NCBI GenBank assembly: GCA_963695835.1
Contig: CAVOHR010000002.1
Location: forward strand, 186,001-250,000
Reading direction: 5' to 3'
Length of the DNA: 64,000 bases
Origin: VRUE01 sp963695835
Lineage (GTDB): Bacteria; Actinomycetota; Thermoleophilia; Solirubrobacterales; 70-9
A program made the position numbers and the translations under genes. The notes under the pieces were generated by a model. That model searched no databases. It had not been told where the DNA came from and saw only the letters and a program-made list of their open reading frames with translations. This document shows, one piece after another, positions 22,589 to 30,678 of this stretch. Each line of letters opens with the position of its first letter. Position 1 is the stretch's first letter.

Positions 22589-24793
22589 TCAATCTTTGCT
22601 GGCCATTGACAGGGGGATGCTCTCGCTCTCCTCCCGTGCCGGGAATCCTACAGATGCGTCCCGTCCGAGCGCCAGCAGCAGCTCCTCGGCGATGTGGGGC
22701 GCGAAGGGCGAGAGGCTGCGGGCCAGCAGCGCCAACGCCTCGAGCAGGGTCTCGTAATCGGCCCGGCCGAGGGCGCCGCGGCGCTTGACGATGCGCTTCT
22801 CGTAGTCCTGGATCCGCTCGAAGAGACGGGTCACGTTGCGCACCCCCTTGTGCATCTGGAGCTGCTCGAGGTCGGCGGCGATCCGCCCGAGGCCGTTCTC
22901 GCACCATTTGCCGAGCCGCTCGCGGATGAAGGCGGTGTCGGCCGCCGCCTCCTCGTCCTCGGGCGCCTCCGCCGCGGCGGCGATCCGCTCGTGCGTGTAG
23001 TCCCAGAGGCCGCCGAGGAAGCGCGAGGCGAAGCGCAGCGCGCCCTCGTTCCAGTTCAGCGCCTTGGCCGGCCCGGCCGCGTAGAGGATCGCCAGCCGCA
23101 CCGTGTCGGCACCGTGCTCGGCGACCAGCTCGTCGGGGTCGACGACGTTGCCGAGGTGCTTGCTCATCTTGCGGCCGTCGGCGACGACCATCTCGTGGAA
23201 GAGGCAGCCGGCGAAGGGCTCGCCCTCGGCGAGGAAGGAGAACGGGCCGATGTCGCGCAGCGCCTTGGTCACCACCCGCTGGTCGAAGACGAAGCCGCCG
23301 CTGTCGTTGCCGGCGATCAGCCGCTCGGACGGCAGCCAGCGCTTCAGGTCCGGGTGGCCGAACATCTGCTCGGCGCGGCCCTCGGGCGGCACCGCCGCCG
23401 GCACCCAGAGCCAGAGCGCGTCGAAGTGGCAGTCGAGCGTGTCGGTCTCGCGCCGCGCCGCGCCGCCGCAGCGCGGGCAGGGCGCCTCGAGGAAGTCCGG
23501 CCGCTCGGCCAGCGGGTTGCCCTCCCCCGTGGGCTCGACGTCGCGCGGCAGCCGCACCGGCAGCTCCCCGGCCGGCACCGGCACCACGCCGCACTGCTCG
23601 CAGTGCACGACCGGTATCGGCGTGCCCCAGTAGCGCTGGCGCGAGATCGAGAAGTCGTAGGCCCGGTAGCGGGTCGCCTCGCGGGCCTCGGGCTGCGCCT
23701 GCGGATCGCCGGCGGGCCCGGCCTCGACCCGGGTGACGCGGGCGGCGATCGCCTCGTCGGCCTCGTCGACCGCGGGGATGCCGAGCGCCGCCGTCGGCCC
23801 GTAGCGGGCGTCGACGATCGGCGAGACGAGGACCGGCAGCTCGTCCCCGGCCGGCCCGGCGATCGAGGCGCCGGTGTCGATCAGCGGCACCGCCGAGGCG
23901 TCGCGGGCGCTGCGCTCCCAGCCGCCGGAGCGCAGCTCGTCGAGCCGCTCGGAGACCTCGGCGCCTGTCGCCCAGTCCTCGACGTCGGGGTGGCGCGGCG
24001 AGAGCAGCACGAAGCGGGCGGCGGCGAGCGAGCCGGCGTGGGGGCTGAAGACGGTCAGCTGGCGGCCGTCCGGGCCCCGGAGGTCGAGCTCGACGCCGTC
24101 GCTGCGGCCGAGGATGTAGCGCTGCGTCTTCAGCGACAGCTCGTCCCAGTTCTCGAGGCCGTCGAGGTTGCGGTCGTTCTCGGCCAGGTAGGGCGCGACC
24201 CGCAGGAACCAGGTCGGGCGGCGGATCAGCCGCACCGGGTTGTGGCAGCGCCAGCAGCGGCCGTCCTCGACCTGGAGCGCGGCAAGGGTCGTCTGGCAGG
24301 TGTCGCACCAGTCGACCGTGGCGTCGTCGCGGTAGATCAACCCCGCCTCGTGCAGGGTGAGGAACAGCCACTGCGACCAGCGGTACTGGTCCTCGTCGGA
24401 GCTGTAGAAGGCGCGGCCGTAGTCGAAGGAGAAGCCGAGCCGCCGCATCTGGACGAGCATCCGCTCGCCGCAGCGCTCGACCCAGTCGGCCGGGCGGACG
24501 CCGCGCTCGATCGCCGCCATCTCGGCCGGCAGGCCGAAGGCGTCGAAGCCGAAGCCGAACAGGACCGCGTCGCCGCGGGCGCGGCGAAATCGCGCGTAGG
24601 CGTCGCCGATCGAGTAGTCGCGGACGTGGCCCATATGGAGGTTGCCGGAGGTGAAGGGACTGGACGGCTTCACGTAGACGGCGGCCTGGCCGTCGGCCGG
24701 CGCCGGCGTCGCGAAGGCATCGTCGGCCTCCCAGGCGGACTGCCTGGAGGCCTCGACCTCAGCCGCGTCGTATCTCGGTCTCTCGCCGCTCAT
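22589..24793 (-). CDS. Divergent, truncated leucyl-tRNA synthetase paralogue
   Basis: 734 aa from the ATG at 24793, against about 800-880 in typical bacterial LeuRS. Class I signatures are present: SGNLHMGH (HIGH box at 53-56), FDAFGLPAE, zinc-type Cys pairs (CDTC, CWRC and CPRCGG) and RKMSKHLGN at 541-549. The last Ser of KMSKS is His. The editing-domain motif usually TTRPDT reads SPHAGS (residues 250-255), although VDEAD keeps an Asp where the editing Asp lies. After the anticodon-binding helices the protein stops at about 190 residues past KMSKH and lacks the usual C-terminal tRNA-binding domain. It may charge leucine without editing, or activate an amino acid for another purpose. It precedes thrC on the same strand. 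Confidence 0.8.
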   Translation of the reverse strand: MSGERPRYDAAEVEASRQSAWEADDAFATPAPADGQAAVYVKPSSPFTSGNLHMGHVRDYSIGDAYARFRRARGDAVLFGFGFDAFGLPAEMAAIERGVRPADWVERCGERMLVQMRRLGFSFDYGRAFYSSDEDQYRWSQWLFLTLHEAGLIYRDDATVDWCDTCQTTLAALQVEDGRCWRCHNPVRLIRRPTWFLRVAPYLAENDRNLDGLENWDELSLKTQRYILGRSDGVELDLRGPDGRQLTVFSPHAGSLAAARFVLLSPRHPDVEDWATGAEVSERLDELRSGGWERSARDASAVPLIDTGASIAGPAGDELPVLVSPIVDARYGPTAALGIPAVDEADEAIAARVTRVEAGPAGDPQAQPEAREATRYRAYDFSISRQRYWGTPIPVVHCEQCGVVPVPAGELPVRLPRDVEPTGEGNPLAERPDFLEAPCPRCGGAARRETDTLDCHFDALWLWVPAAVPPEGRAEQMFGHPDLKRWLPSERLIAGNDSGGFVFDQRVVTKALRDIGPFSFLAEGEPFAGCLFHEMVVADGRKMSKHLGNVVDPDELVAEHGADTVRLAILYAAGPAKALNWNEGALRFASRFLGGLWDYTHERIAAAAEAPEDEEAAADTAFIRERLGKWCENGLGRIAADLEQLQMHKGVRNVTRLFERIQDYEKRIVKRRGALGRADYETLLEALALLARSLSPFAPHIAEELLLALGRDASVGFPAREESESIPLSMASKD

Positions 24794-25062
24794 CGCACCG
24801 CATAGTGCCATGGATCGTTGACCACGAGACCTCGAGGGCATATGCTGCCAGACTGATCGCTCAAAGTATCTTGAGCTGGTGGGGGAACGCCGAGGTGTGA
24901 CAAAAGTGTCAAGAGAGTGAAAAAAGTTTGCGGATCGGAGGTATTTGCCGCCTTCGCCGTCCGGGCGCGGGCCTAGCTTCGTTCGCCGACAGACACGAGG
25001 CGGCCCCGGCGACGCTTGCGACGTCCCGGGGCCTGGCCGAGACCTGAAGAGGAGGTCCCAAC
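24794..25062. other. Intergenic region upstream of LeuRS paralogue
   Basis: About 270 bp divergent spacer. The minus strand shows TTGACA (as CTCTTGACACTTTTG) but no clear -10. I looked for a T-box antiterminator (GGGTGG-ACCGCG) before the LeuRS gene and found none. On the plus strand GAAGAGGAGG lies before the ATG at 25063. Confidence 0.4.
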
Positions 25063-25422
25063 ATGAGAGAGGGTACGAAAACGGTCCTGCTGGCAGAAGG
25101 GCCGGCGGACGAAGAAGTAGTCAAGCAAGCGATCGCCGCCGCCCAGGAGGCGCCGCTCGAGGATCGGGTGACCGCCGGACTGGAGGCGGTGATCGCGATT
25201 GCCGAGAGCGATCCCGCCGCCACCCGGTCGGCTTTGGTCGCCCTGCGGGCCGATCACCGCACGCTGGAGCGGCTCGAGAGATGCCTCGGCGGCAGAGCGA
25301 AGCGGGCGACCTTCGGGCTGGGGGGCGCGATCCAGCTCGCCCTCTCGGAGCTGTCCTCGCCGAAGCCCGATCTCCGCGGTCGCCGGCCCGAGCTGGCGCG
25401 GTGGCTGGAAGGAGGTTGGTGA
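25063..25422 (+). CDS. Small soluble protein of unknown function
   Basis: 119 aa with a strong ribosome-binding site (GAGGAGG, 8 bp before the ATG). It is helical and Ala/Leu/Arg-rich (DEEVVKQAIAAAQEAPLEDRV, LRADHRTLERLERCLGGRAKRATFGLG) and ends PELARWLEGGW. No family is recognised. It is convergent with the GtrA gene, 12 bp away. Confidence 0.6.
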   Translation: MREGTKTVLLAEGPADEEVVKQAIAAAQEAPLEDRVTAGLEAVIAIAESDPAATRSALVALRADHRTLERLERCLGGRAKRATFGLGGAIQLALSELSSPKPDLRGRRPELARWLEGGW

Positions 25423-25434
25423 GCGGACCCTCGC

Positions 25435-25863
25435 TCAGCCGGCGAAGGTCCAGAGCTTGTTGCCGAGGAAGTTGAACGGCATCGCGACGGCGACGGCGAT
25501 CGCCTGGGCGGCGACGTCGCCGAGCGAGGTGGCGGCTATCAGCGCTTCCAGCACGACCAGGTTGATCGCCAGGGCGGCGACGCTGACCGCGAAGAAGCGC
25601 ACCGCCTGGAACGCCGGGTGGTCTTCACCCGGGCCGAAGGTCCAGTACCTGTTCCAGAGGAAGTTGTTGAAGACGGCGACGCAGAAGGCGCCGACCGCGG
25701 CCGGCGCGTGGTGCAGGCCAAGGCTGCCGGTGAGGAAGGCGAAGACCGCGATGTTGATCGCGTAGCCCGAGCCGCCGACCAGGCCGAACTTGAACAGCTG
25801 CCACCAGCTCGCCGGCCTGCGGGCGGCGGCGCCGATCCTGTACGCGAGTTCGTTGGGGCTCAT
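25435..25863 (-). CDS. GtrA-family membrane protein
   Basis: 142 aa from the ATG at 25863. Four transmembrane helices with the family's signature ends: LFKFGLVGGSGYAINIAVFAFLTG at the first and FNNFLWNRYWTFG at the second, then VRFFAVSVAALAINLVVLEALIA and MPFNFLGNKLWTF at the last. GtrA proteins move or help present polyprenyl-linked sugars for cell-wall or surface polysaccharide glycosylation. The GT-C glycosyltransferase 0.6 kb away on the same strand is a possible partner. Confidence 0.9.
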   Translation of the reverse strand: MSPNELAYRIGAAARRPASWWQLFKFGLVGGSGYAINIAVFAFLTGSLGLHHAPAAVGAFCVAVFNNFLWNRYWTFGPGEDHPAFQAVRFFAVSVAALAINLVVLEALIAATSLGDVAAQAIAVAVAMPFNFLGNKLWTFAG

Positions 25864-25907
25864 GTTGGCCGAGGGCTGGGGGCGGAGGCACGTAATGTTC
25901 CGCCGCA

Positions 25908-26627
25908 ATGCGACGCGAAGCGGGTATTTTTGCAGTCTCGGCGGCGGTCGTCGCCGCGGCGGCCCTCGCGGCCCTGCTTGGCGGCTGCGGGGGCGGCGGT
26001 GGGCACGCGCAACGGGCGATCCTGCCTGGAGAACCGAGCGTCGAGGTGATCTCGCCCCGCAACGGCGCCCGCCAGTCGAGCCACGCCGTGGTCGTCAAGG
26101 CCAGGGTGCGGGACTTCGAGCTGGCGCCGCGGCAATTCGGCCGCGAGCCGCAGCTCGGCCAGGGCCACATCCGCTTCGCCCTCAACCGGGTGCCCGACTG
26201 CGTCGACCCCGCGAAGCTGCGACGGGCGATCGAGAGCCCGGTCGGCAGAGGCCGCCTCCAGGGCGCCTCCTTCGACTTCCCCCGCTACGCCGGCCCCAAC
26301 GGCCTGCTCGCCGAGCGGATCGGCTCCAGCGGCAGCTACTCCCCCGCCACCCGGCCGGAGATCTACTACCACGAACTGCCCACCGGCTTCTACCGCCTCG
26401 TGGTCACGCTCGCCCTCAATAACGGCGCGACCACCCCGTATCACACGGTCACCAACTTTCAGATCCTCTCCCGGCCCGGCCACGGGCGGCCGCCATGCAG
26501 CGGCGGCAAGGTCTTCGAGCGCGAAGGCCGCGGCCTTCGATTAGTCCCGCCCGCGCCGCTCGGCACGACGCCGTCGACGACGGCGCCGTTGCTGCCGAAC
26601 CCGGTGCGCAGGTTGCGCAGCCGGTAG
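25908..26627 (+). CDS. Lipoprotein of unknown function
   Basis: 239 aa. An N-terminal helix ends in a good lipobox (LLGGC, Cys at residue 27), so it is anchored outside the cell. The mature part has a beta-sandwich-like pattern (PSVEVISPRNGARQSSHAVVVKARVRDFELAP), like a bacterial Ig-like or DUF4399-type domain that often occurs with FYRLVVTLALNNG. Its 3' end overlaps the convergent glycosyltransferase gene by 169 bp, so one of the two C-termini is probably shorter than annotated. Confidence 0.65.
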   Translation: MRREAGIFAVSAAVVAAAALAALLGGCGGGGGHAQRAILPGEPSVEVISPRNGARQSSHAVVVKARVRDFELAPRQFGREPQLGQGHIRFALNRVPDCVDPAKLRRAIESPVGRGRLQGASFDFPRYAGPNGLLAERIGSSGSYSPATRPEIYYHELPTGFYRLVVTLALNNGATTPYHTVTNFQILSRPGHGRPPCSGGKVFEREGRGLRLVPPAPLGTTPSTTAPLLPNPVRRLRSR

Positions 26628-28075
26628 TAGGGCACTTCGTGCGTGCGCCGCGCCACGAAGCGGGTCAGCGTGAGGCGCTCGAGCCGGACCCGTTCGACCG
26701 GCCGGAAGTCGCGCGGGACGTCTCTCCGGAAGCCTTCGGCGACCGGCTTGCTGACCACGTCGATCTCGCGCAGGGGCGTTTCGCCGCTGTAGATGCGTTC
26801 GGCGTGGTCGTGGAGGTAGAAGCGGACCGGATCGGCGGCGAGCTTCCAGCCGACGATCGCCCGCGGCCAGGGCGGCGGCCCGAGGCGATGGGCGAGGTCG
26901 CGGAAGTCGGGCCGCTGGAGGTTGGCGGTGCGGGCGACGACCACCGCATAGCCGAGCCAGTAGGCGCAGAGCAGCGTCGCGCAGACCAGGCCGAGGCGCC
27001 GGGCGCCGCGCGCCGAGAATCCGATCGCGGCGACGGCGGCGAGCGGCACCAGGGCCGGCAGCAGGTTGCGCTCGACCACGTAGTCCTTGCCGGCAAGCGC
27101 GGCGAGGGCGGCCAGCGCCGCCACGCCGAGCCCGACGGCGAGCGGCGGCAACGCTCCGCGCCGCTCGCGGCCGGAGCCGCGCAGCGCGAGCAGCAGCAGC
27201 GCGACCCCGATCAGCACCGCCGGGATCAGCGCGTAGTGCTTGCGCGGCGGCTCGGCGATCACGTGCCCGGTTTCCCCGGCGAGGAAGCTGACCCCGGTCT
27301 GGAAGAGCCGGCCGGAGAGCGGCGTCGCGTCGATCCAGCCGATGTGGGCGGGGTTGACCTGGGCGGCGATCAGCGGCAGCAGCGCCGCCCCGACCACGGC
27401 CACGCCGGCGATGGCGGGAAGGACCGCGCGCAGGCGGGAGCGCAGGGCGACGAGCAGCCAGGCGGCCTCGATCGCGACAGCGAAGACGGCGAAGTAGTGG
27501 CTGCAGAGCGCGCCGGCGGAGGTCAGAGTCCAGAGCGCCAGGTCTGCTCCGCTGCCGCTGCGCCGGGCGCGCAGGAAGAACAGCAGCGAGGCGGCGGCGA
27601 AGAAGACGAGCATCGCGTAGGAGCGCGTCTCCTGCGAGTACCAGATCAGCATCGGGTTGACGGCGACGATCGCGGCGCAGATCAGGCCGGCGCGGGCGCT
27701 GACCGCCTCGCGCGCGGCGAGGAAGGCGAGCGGGATCGTCGCCGTTCCGAGCAGCGCCGAGAGCGAGCGCATCCCGACCTCGCCCGTCCCGAATGCCTTC
27801 GACCAGGCCCAGGCGACCGCGTAGTAGAGGGGCGGGTTCGACTCGCTGCGCTTCACCTCGCCCAGCATGTGGGCGAAGCTGCCGGGGATGACGCGGGCGA
27901 CGGTGATCACCTCGTCGTGGTGGTAGCTCTGCACGCCGAGGCTGGCGAAGCGCACCGCCAGGCCGAGGCCGGTCAGGCCCGCGAGCGCCCAGAGCACTGC
28001 GGAGCGGGTCGAAGCGAAGCGACGCCCGTCGGCGCCGAGCGGGGCGACGGGGACCGTGGAGGAGGAGGTGTCCAA
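26459..28075 (-). CDS. GT-C fold (GT39/ArnT-like) glycosyltransferase
   Basis: 538 aa with about ten hydrophobic segments. The first extracellular loop has the GT-C acidic motif HHDEVITVAR, and an ESNPPLYYAVAWAW region is typical of PMT/ArnT relatives that use polyprenyl-phosphate sugars. A soluble domain follows the membrane part (ARTANLQRPDFRDLAHRLGPPPWP to YYRLRNLR). The last ~50 residues, rich in Arg/Pro/Gly, overlap the convergent lipoprotein gene and may not be translated as drawn. It probably mannosylates or otherwise glycosylates proteins or lipids at the membrane. Confidence 0.82.
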   Translation of the reverse strand: MDTSSSTVPVAPLGADGRRFASTRSAVLWALAGLTGLGLAVRFASLGVQSYHHDEVITVARVIPGSFAHMLGEVKRSESNPPLYYAVAWAWSKAFGTGEVGMRSLSALLGTATIPLAFLAAREAVSARAGLICAAIVAVNPMLIWYSQETRSYAMLVFFAAASLLFFLRARRSGSGADLALWTLTSAGALCSHYFAVFAVAIEAAWLLVALRSRLRAVLPAIAGVAVVGAALLPLIAAQVNPAHIGWIDATPLSGRLFQTGVSFLAGETGHVIAEPPRKHYALIPAVLIGVALLLLALRGSGRERRGALPPLAVGLGVAALAALAALAGKDYVVERNLLPALVPLAAVAAIGFSARGARRLGLVCATLLCAYWLGYAVVVARTANLQRPDFRDLAHRLGPPPWPRAIVGWKLAADPVRFYLHDHAERIYSGETPLREIDVVSKPVAEGFRRDVPRDFRPVERVRLERLTLTRFVARRTHEVPYYRLRNLRTGFGSNGAVVDGVVPSGAGGTNRRPRPSRSKTLPPLHGGRPWPGRERI

Positions 28076-28134
28076 TCTGAAGGAAGAGCTTTCTCTCGAT
28101 ACCTCAATCGAAGATTAAGCGCGGCTGAGGCGAT

Positions 28135-30615
28135 TCAAGGATTGCAGGCGCCTTTCGGCATCCGCCGTCGCGGTCCGAAGGAGGGCGGCGCGGCGGTCGC
28201 GGCGGCGCCCCAGGCGCGGTTCGGCGCCGGCCCGAGCCGGAACGAGAGGCGGCCCCCCCGTGCGAGCGCGCAGTACATGATCCAAGGACGGGAGTAGGAA
28301 TGCCCGTTGAAGCGCAGCGAGCTCACATAAGGAGCGGCTGAGGGGCTGACCGCCACCGGTTCCGGCTTCGAGCGCCCGCCCCGCTTCGGGGCCCGGCGGC
28401 GCCTCAGCCGGTAGGCGTTGGCGACGATCGTCGCCCTCCTGCCATGCGGCAGGGCGATCCGCGCCCGGCCGAACAGCGGGCTGCCGATCGCCAGCAGGCC
28501 GACGCCGGGCACGGCCGGGTAGAGGCCGAGGGCGCCGAACACGTACCAGGCGGAGAGCGTGCCGAGGTCGTCGTTGCCGGGGTAGCCGTCGGGCGAGGCG
28601 TCGTAGAGCGTCAGCAGCGCGCGGCGCACCGCAGCCTGCGTTCTGTAGGGCTGCCCCATCCAGTCGTACAGCCAGGGGGCGCCCAAGTCGGGCTCGTCCC
28701 CGAGCAGCGCGTGGTCGGTGTGAGTGGCGCCGGAGGCGCCGTTGAGCCGGCGGAGGAAGTGGGTCAGCCGCGCCGCGGCCTTCGCCCGGCCGCCCATCGC
28801 GGCGATCAGGCCGGCCGGGTCCTGCGGGACCATCCAGGTGTACTGGAAGGAGTCGCCCTCGGCGAAGCCGGCGCCGCTGCGGGGGTCGTAGGGCGACGGG
28901 AAGGCACCGCTTTCGTAGCGCGGCTCGATCAGGCCGCCGGCGGGGTCGAAGAGGTTGCGCCAGCTCGCCGAGCGGCCGATGAAGGCGGCGTAGGCGGCGC
29001 GATCGTGGCGGGCGCGGGCGGCGAACTGGGCGATCGCGAAGTCGTCGATCGCGTACTCGAGCGTGGTCGACGCCGAGGCCCAGACCGCATCCGGCGCGCC
29101 GTAGATCGAGTTCGCGTTGCGCGTGCGCGTGTCGAGGTCGAAGGGGACGTAGCCGAGCCGCAGGTAGTCGGCCAGGCCCTGCCGCTCGAGGTATTCGCCG
29201 TTGGCGCTCCGACAGGGTTCGCTCGCCCCCTTGACCATCGCCGCCAGCGCCGCCCGCTGGTCGAAGCGCCCGGCGCCGAAGGCCGCCGCGGAGGCGAGGA
29301 TCGGGTCGGCCGAGTCGCCGACCATCGTCATGCTCTGCCCGTTCGCGTAGGGCCAGCGTGGCAGGCAGCCGCTCTGATCGGCGTCGGCGAGCAGCGAGCG
29401 GGCGATGTCGGCGGCGCGCTTCGGCGCCAGGATCGAGAGCAGCTGGATCTCGCTGCGGTAGACGTCCCAGCCGGAGAGGTCGGCGTACTGGACGCGGTGG
29501 CGCGCCCGGTGCACGAGCCCGTCCATGCCCGGGTAGGCGCCGCCGGCGTCGCTGAACGTGCGCGGCGCCAGCAGGGCGTGGTAGAGCGCGGTGTAGAAGG
29601 TGTCGAGGAGGCGGGGCGGGCCGCCGGAGACGCGGATCCGCCCGAGCGAGCGGTTCCAGCTTCGCTCCGCGTCGCGGGCGACCGCCCCGAAGCCGGACTT
29701 CGCGCTTTCGGCCGCGAGGTTGGCGCGGGCGTCTTCGACGCTGACGAAGGAGACGCCGACGTGGACCAGTACCTGCCGGTTCCTGCGCGTGTCGAAGGTC
29801 GCGTAGGCGCCCGCCTGGGCCGTGGTCGTCGGGTTGACTTCCGGCGATTGCGTTTCGCTCGCTTCGGTCGAGCCGGGGTCGAGGCTGCCGCCCTCCCAGC
29901 TGCCGTAGGCCTCGAACGGGCGGTCGAAGGCGGCGGCGATGTAGACCCGGTAGCGCGGCCGCTGGCCGCAGAACAGCCCGCTCGAGGCGACTCCGTCTAT
30001 CTCACGCCGCTGCGGATCGATCTGGACTGCCGAGAAGTCGTCGGCCTGGGCGCTGCCGCCGGCGTCGATCAGGATGCTGGCGTGGGGATTGGCGCCGAAC
30101 GTGAAGCGCCCCACCCCCGTCCTGGTCGTCGCGGTCAGCTCGGTCTCGATCCGCGGCCCGCGAACCGGCTTGAGGTCGACCGAGTAGTAGCCGGGATGCG
30201 CCCGCTCGGCCGCGTGCGAGAAGCCCGGCTGGAGGCTGCCGGCGAGCAGGCCGGTGCCGGGGATGGCCGGCGAGGAGCGCAGCGGTTCGGTCGTCGGCAC
30301 GAACGGGAAGTCGCCGTAGAGCGAGCAGCCGGCGCCGCTCAGGTGGGTGAGGCTGAAGCCGCGCAGGTGGCGGTCGCGGTAGTCGTAGCCGGCCCGCTGG
30401 TTGCGGTCGGCCGGCGTCGTGTCGGGGCTCCACTGGACCATGCCGAAGGGCACGCTGGCGCCGGGGAAGTTGTGGCCGCCGCCGAAGGTGCCCGGCCCGG
30501 GACGGGTGCCGGCGAAGGTGTCGACGCGGCCGGTGAGCCCACCCGCCAGGGCGACCGGGGCGGATACGAGGAGCAGCACGAACGCCCCCACCACCGCTCT
30601 CGCCGCGTGTCCCAT
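28135..30615 (-). CDS. GH92 alpha-mannosidase, secreted
   Basis: 826 aa with a signal peptide ending SAPVALAGG. N-terminal domain of the GH92 type: FGGGHNFPGASVPFGMVQWSPDT and GFSLTHLSGAGCSLYGDFPFVP. The catalytic domain has DTFYTALYHALLAPRTFSDAGG, YADLSGWDVYRSEIQLL and the catalytic motif GYPGNDDLGTLSAWYVFGALGLYP near residue 680. GH92 enzymes are calcium-dependent exo-alpha-mannosidases. It may recycle mannosylated surface material, which fits the GT-C gene just downstream on the same strand. It is divergent from the ABC exporter. Confidence 0.93.
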   Translation of the reverse strand: MGHAARAVVGAFVLLLVSAPVALAGGLTGRVDTFAGTRPGPGTFGGGHNFPGASVPFGMVQWSPDTTPADRNQRAGYDYRDRHLRGFSLTHLSGAGCSLYGDFPFVPTTEPLRSSPAIPGTGLLAGSLQPGFSHAAERAHPGYYSVDLKPVRGPRIETELTATTRTGVGRFTFGANPHASILIDAGGSAQADDFSAVQIDPQRREIDGVASSGLFCGQRPRYRVYIAAAFDRPFEAYGSWEGGSLDPGSTEASETQSPEVNPTTTAQAGAYATFDTRRNRQVLVHVGVSFVSVEDARANLAAESAKSGFGAVARDAERSWNRSLGRIRVSGGPPRLLDTFYTALYHALLAPRTFSDAGGAYPGMDGLVHRARHRVQYADLSGWDVYRSEIQLLSILAPKRAADIARSLLADADQSGCLPRWPYANGQSMTMVGDSADPILASAAAFGAGRFDQRAALAAMVKGASEPCRSANGEYLERQGLADYLRLGYVPFDLDTRTRNANSIYGAPDAVWASASTTLEYAIDDFAIAQFAARARHDRAAYAAFIGRSASWRNLFDPAGGLIEPRYESGAFPSPYDPRSGAGFAEGDSFQYTWMVPQDPAGLIAAMGGRAKAAARLTHFLRRLNGASGATHTDHALLGDEPDLGAPWLYDWMGQPYRTQAAVRRALLTLYDASPDGYPGNDDLGTLSAWYVFGALGLYPAVPGVGLLAIGSPLFGRARIALPHGRRATIVANAYRLRRRRAPKRGGRSKPEPVAVSPSAAPYVSSLRFNGHSYSRPWIMYCALARGGRLSFRLGPAPNRAWGAAATAAPPSFGPRRRMPKGACNP

Positions 30616-30661
30616 CGCGGAGACACGTTACGGATGCCACCCTCCGGCGGCCTTTACTTCA

Positions 30662-30678
30662 CTTTGTATAGTCGCTCG
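30662..30678 (+). promoter_or_regulatory. Candidate -10 element for the ABC exporter operon
   Basis: TTGTATAGT lies 8-16 bp upstream of the ATG at 30679. If TATAGT is the -10, transcription would start at or near the ATG and the mRNA would be leaderless, as often in actinobacteria. No convincing ribosome-binding site is seen before this ATG. Confidence 0.4.

Noticed and set aside
22541..24960. T-box or other leader element before the LeuRS paralogue
   Set aside because: No T-box sequence, stem I or antiterminator was seen in 24794-24960; no riboswitch-like structure was identified.
28444..30678. Long plus-strand frame upstream of the ABC exporter
   Set aside because: It is antisense to the GH92 gene, rich in Arg/Gly/Glu/Val with no domains; the real ABC gene begins at the ATG at 30679.
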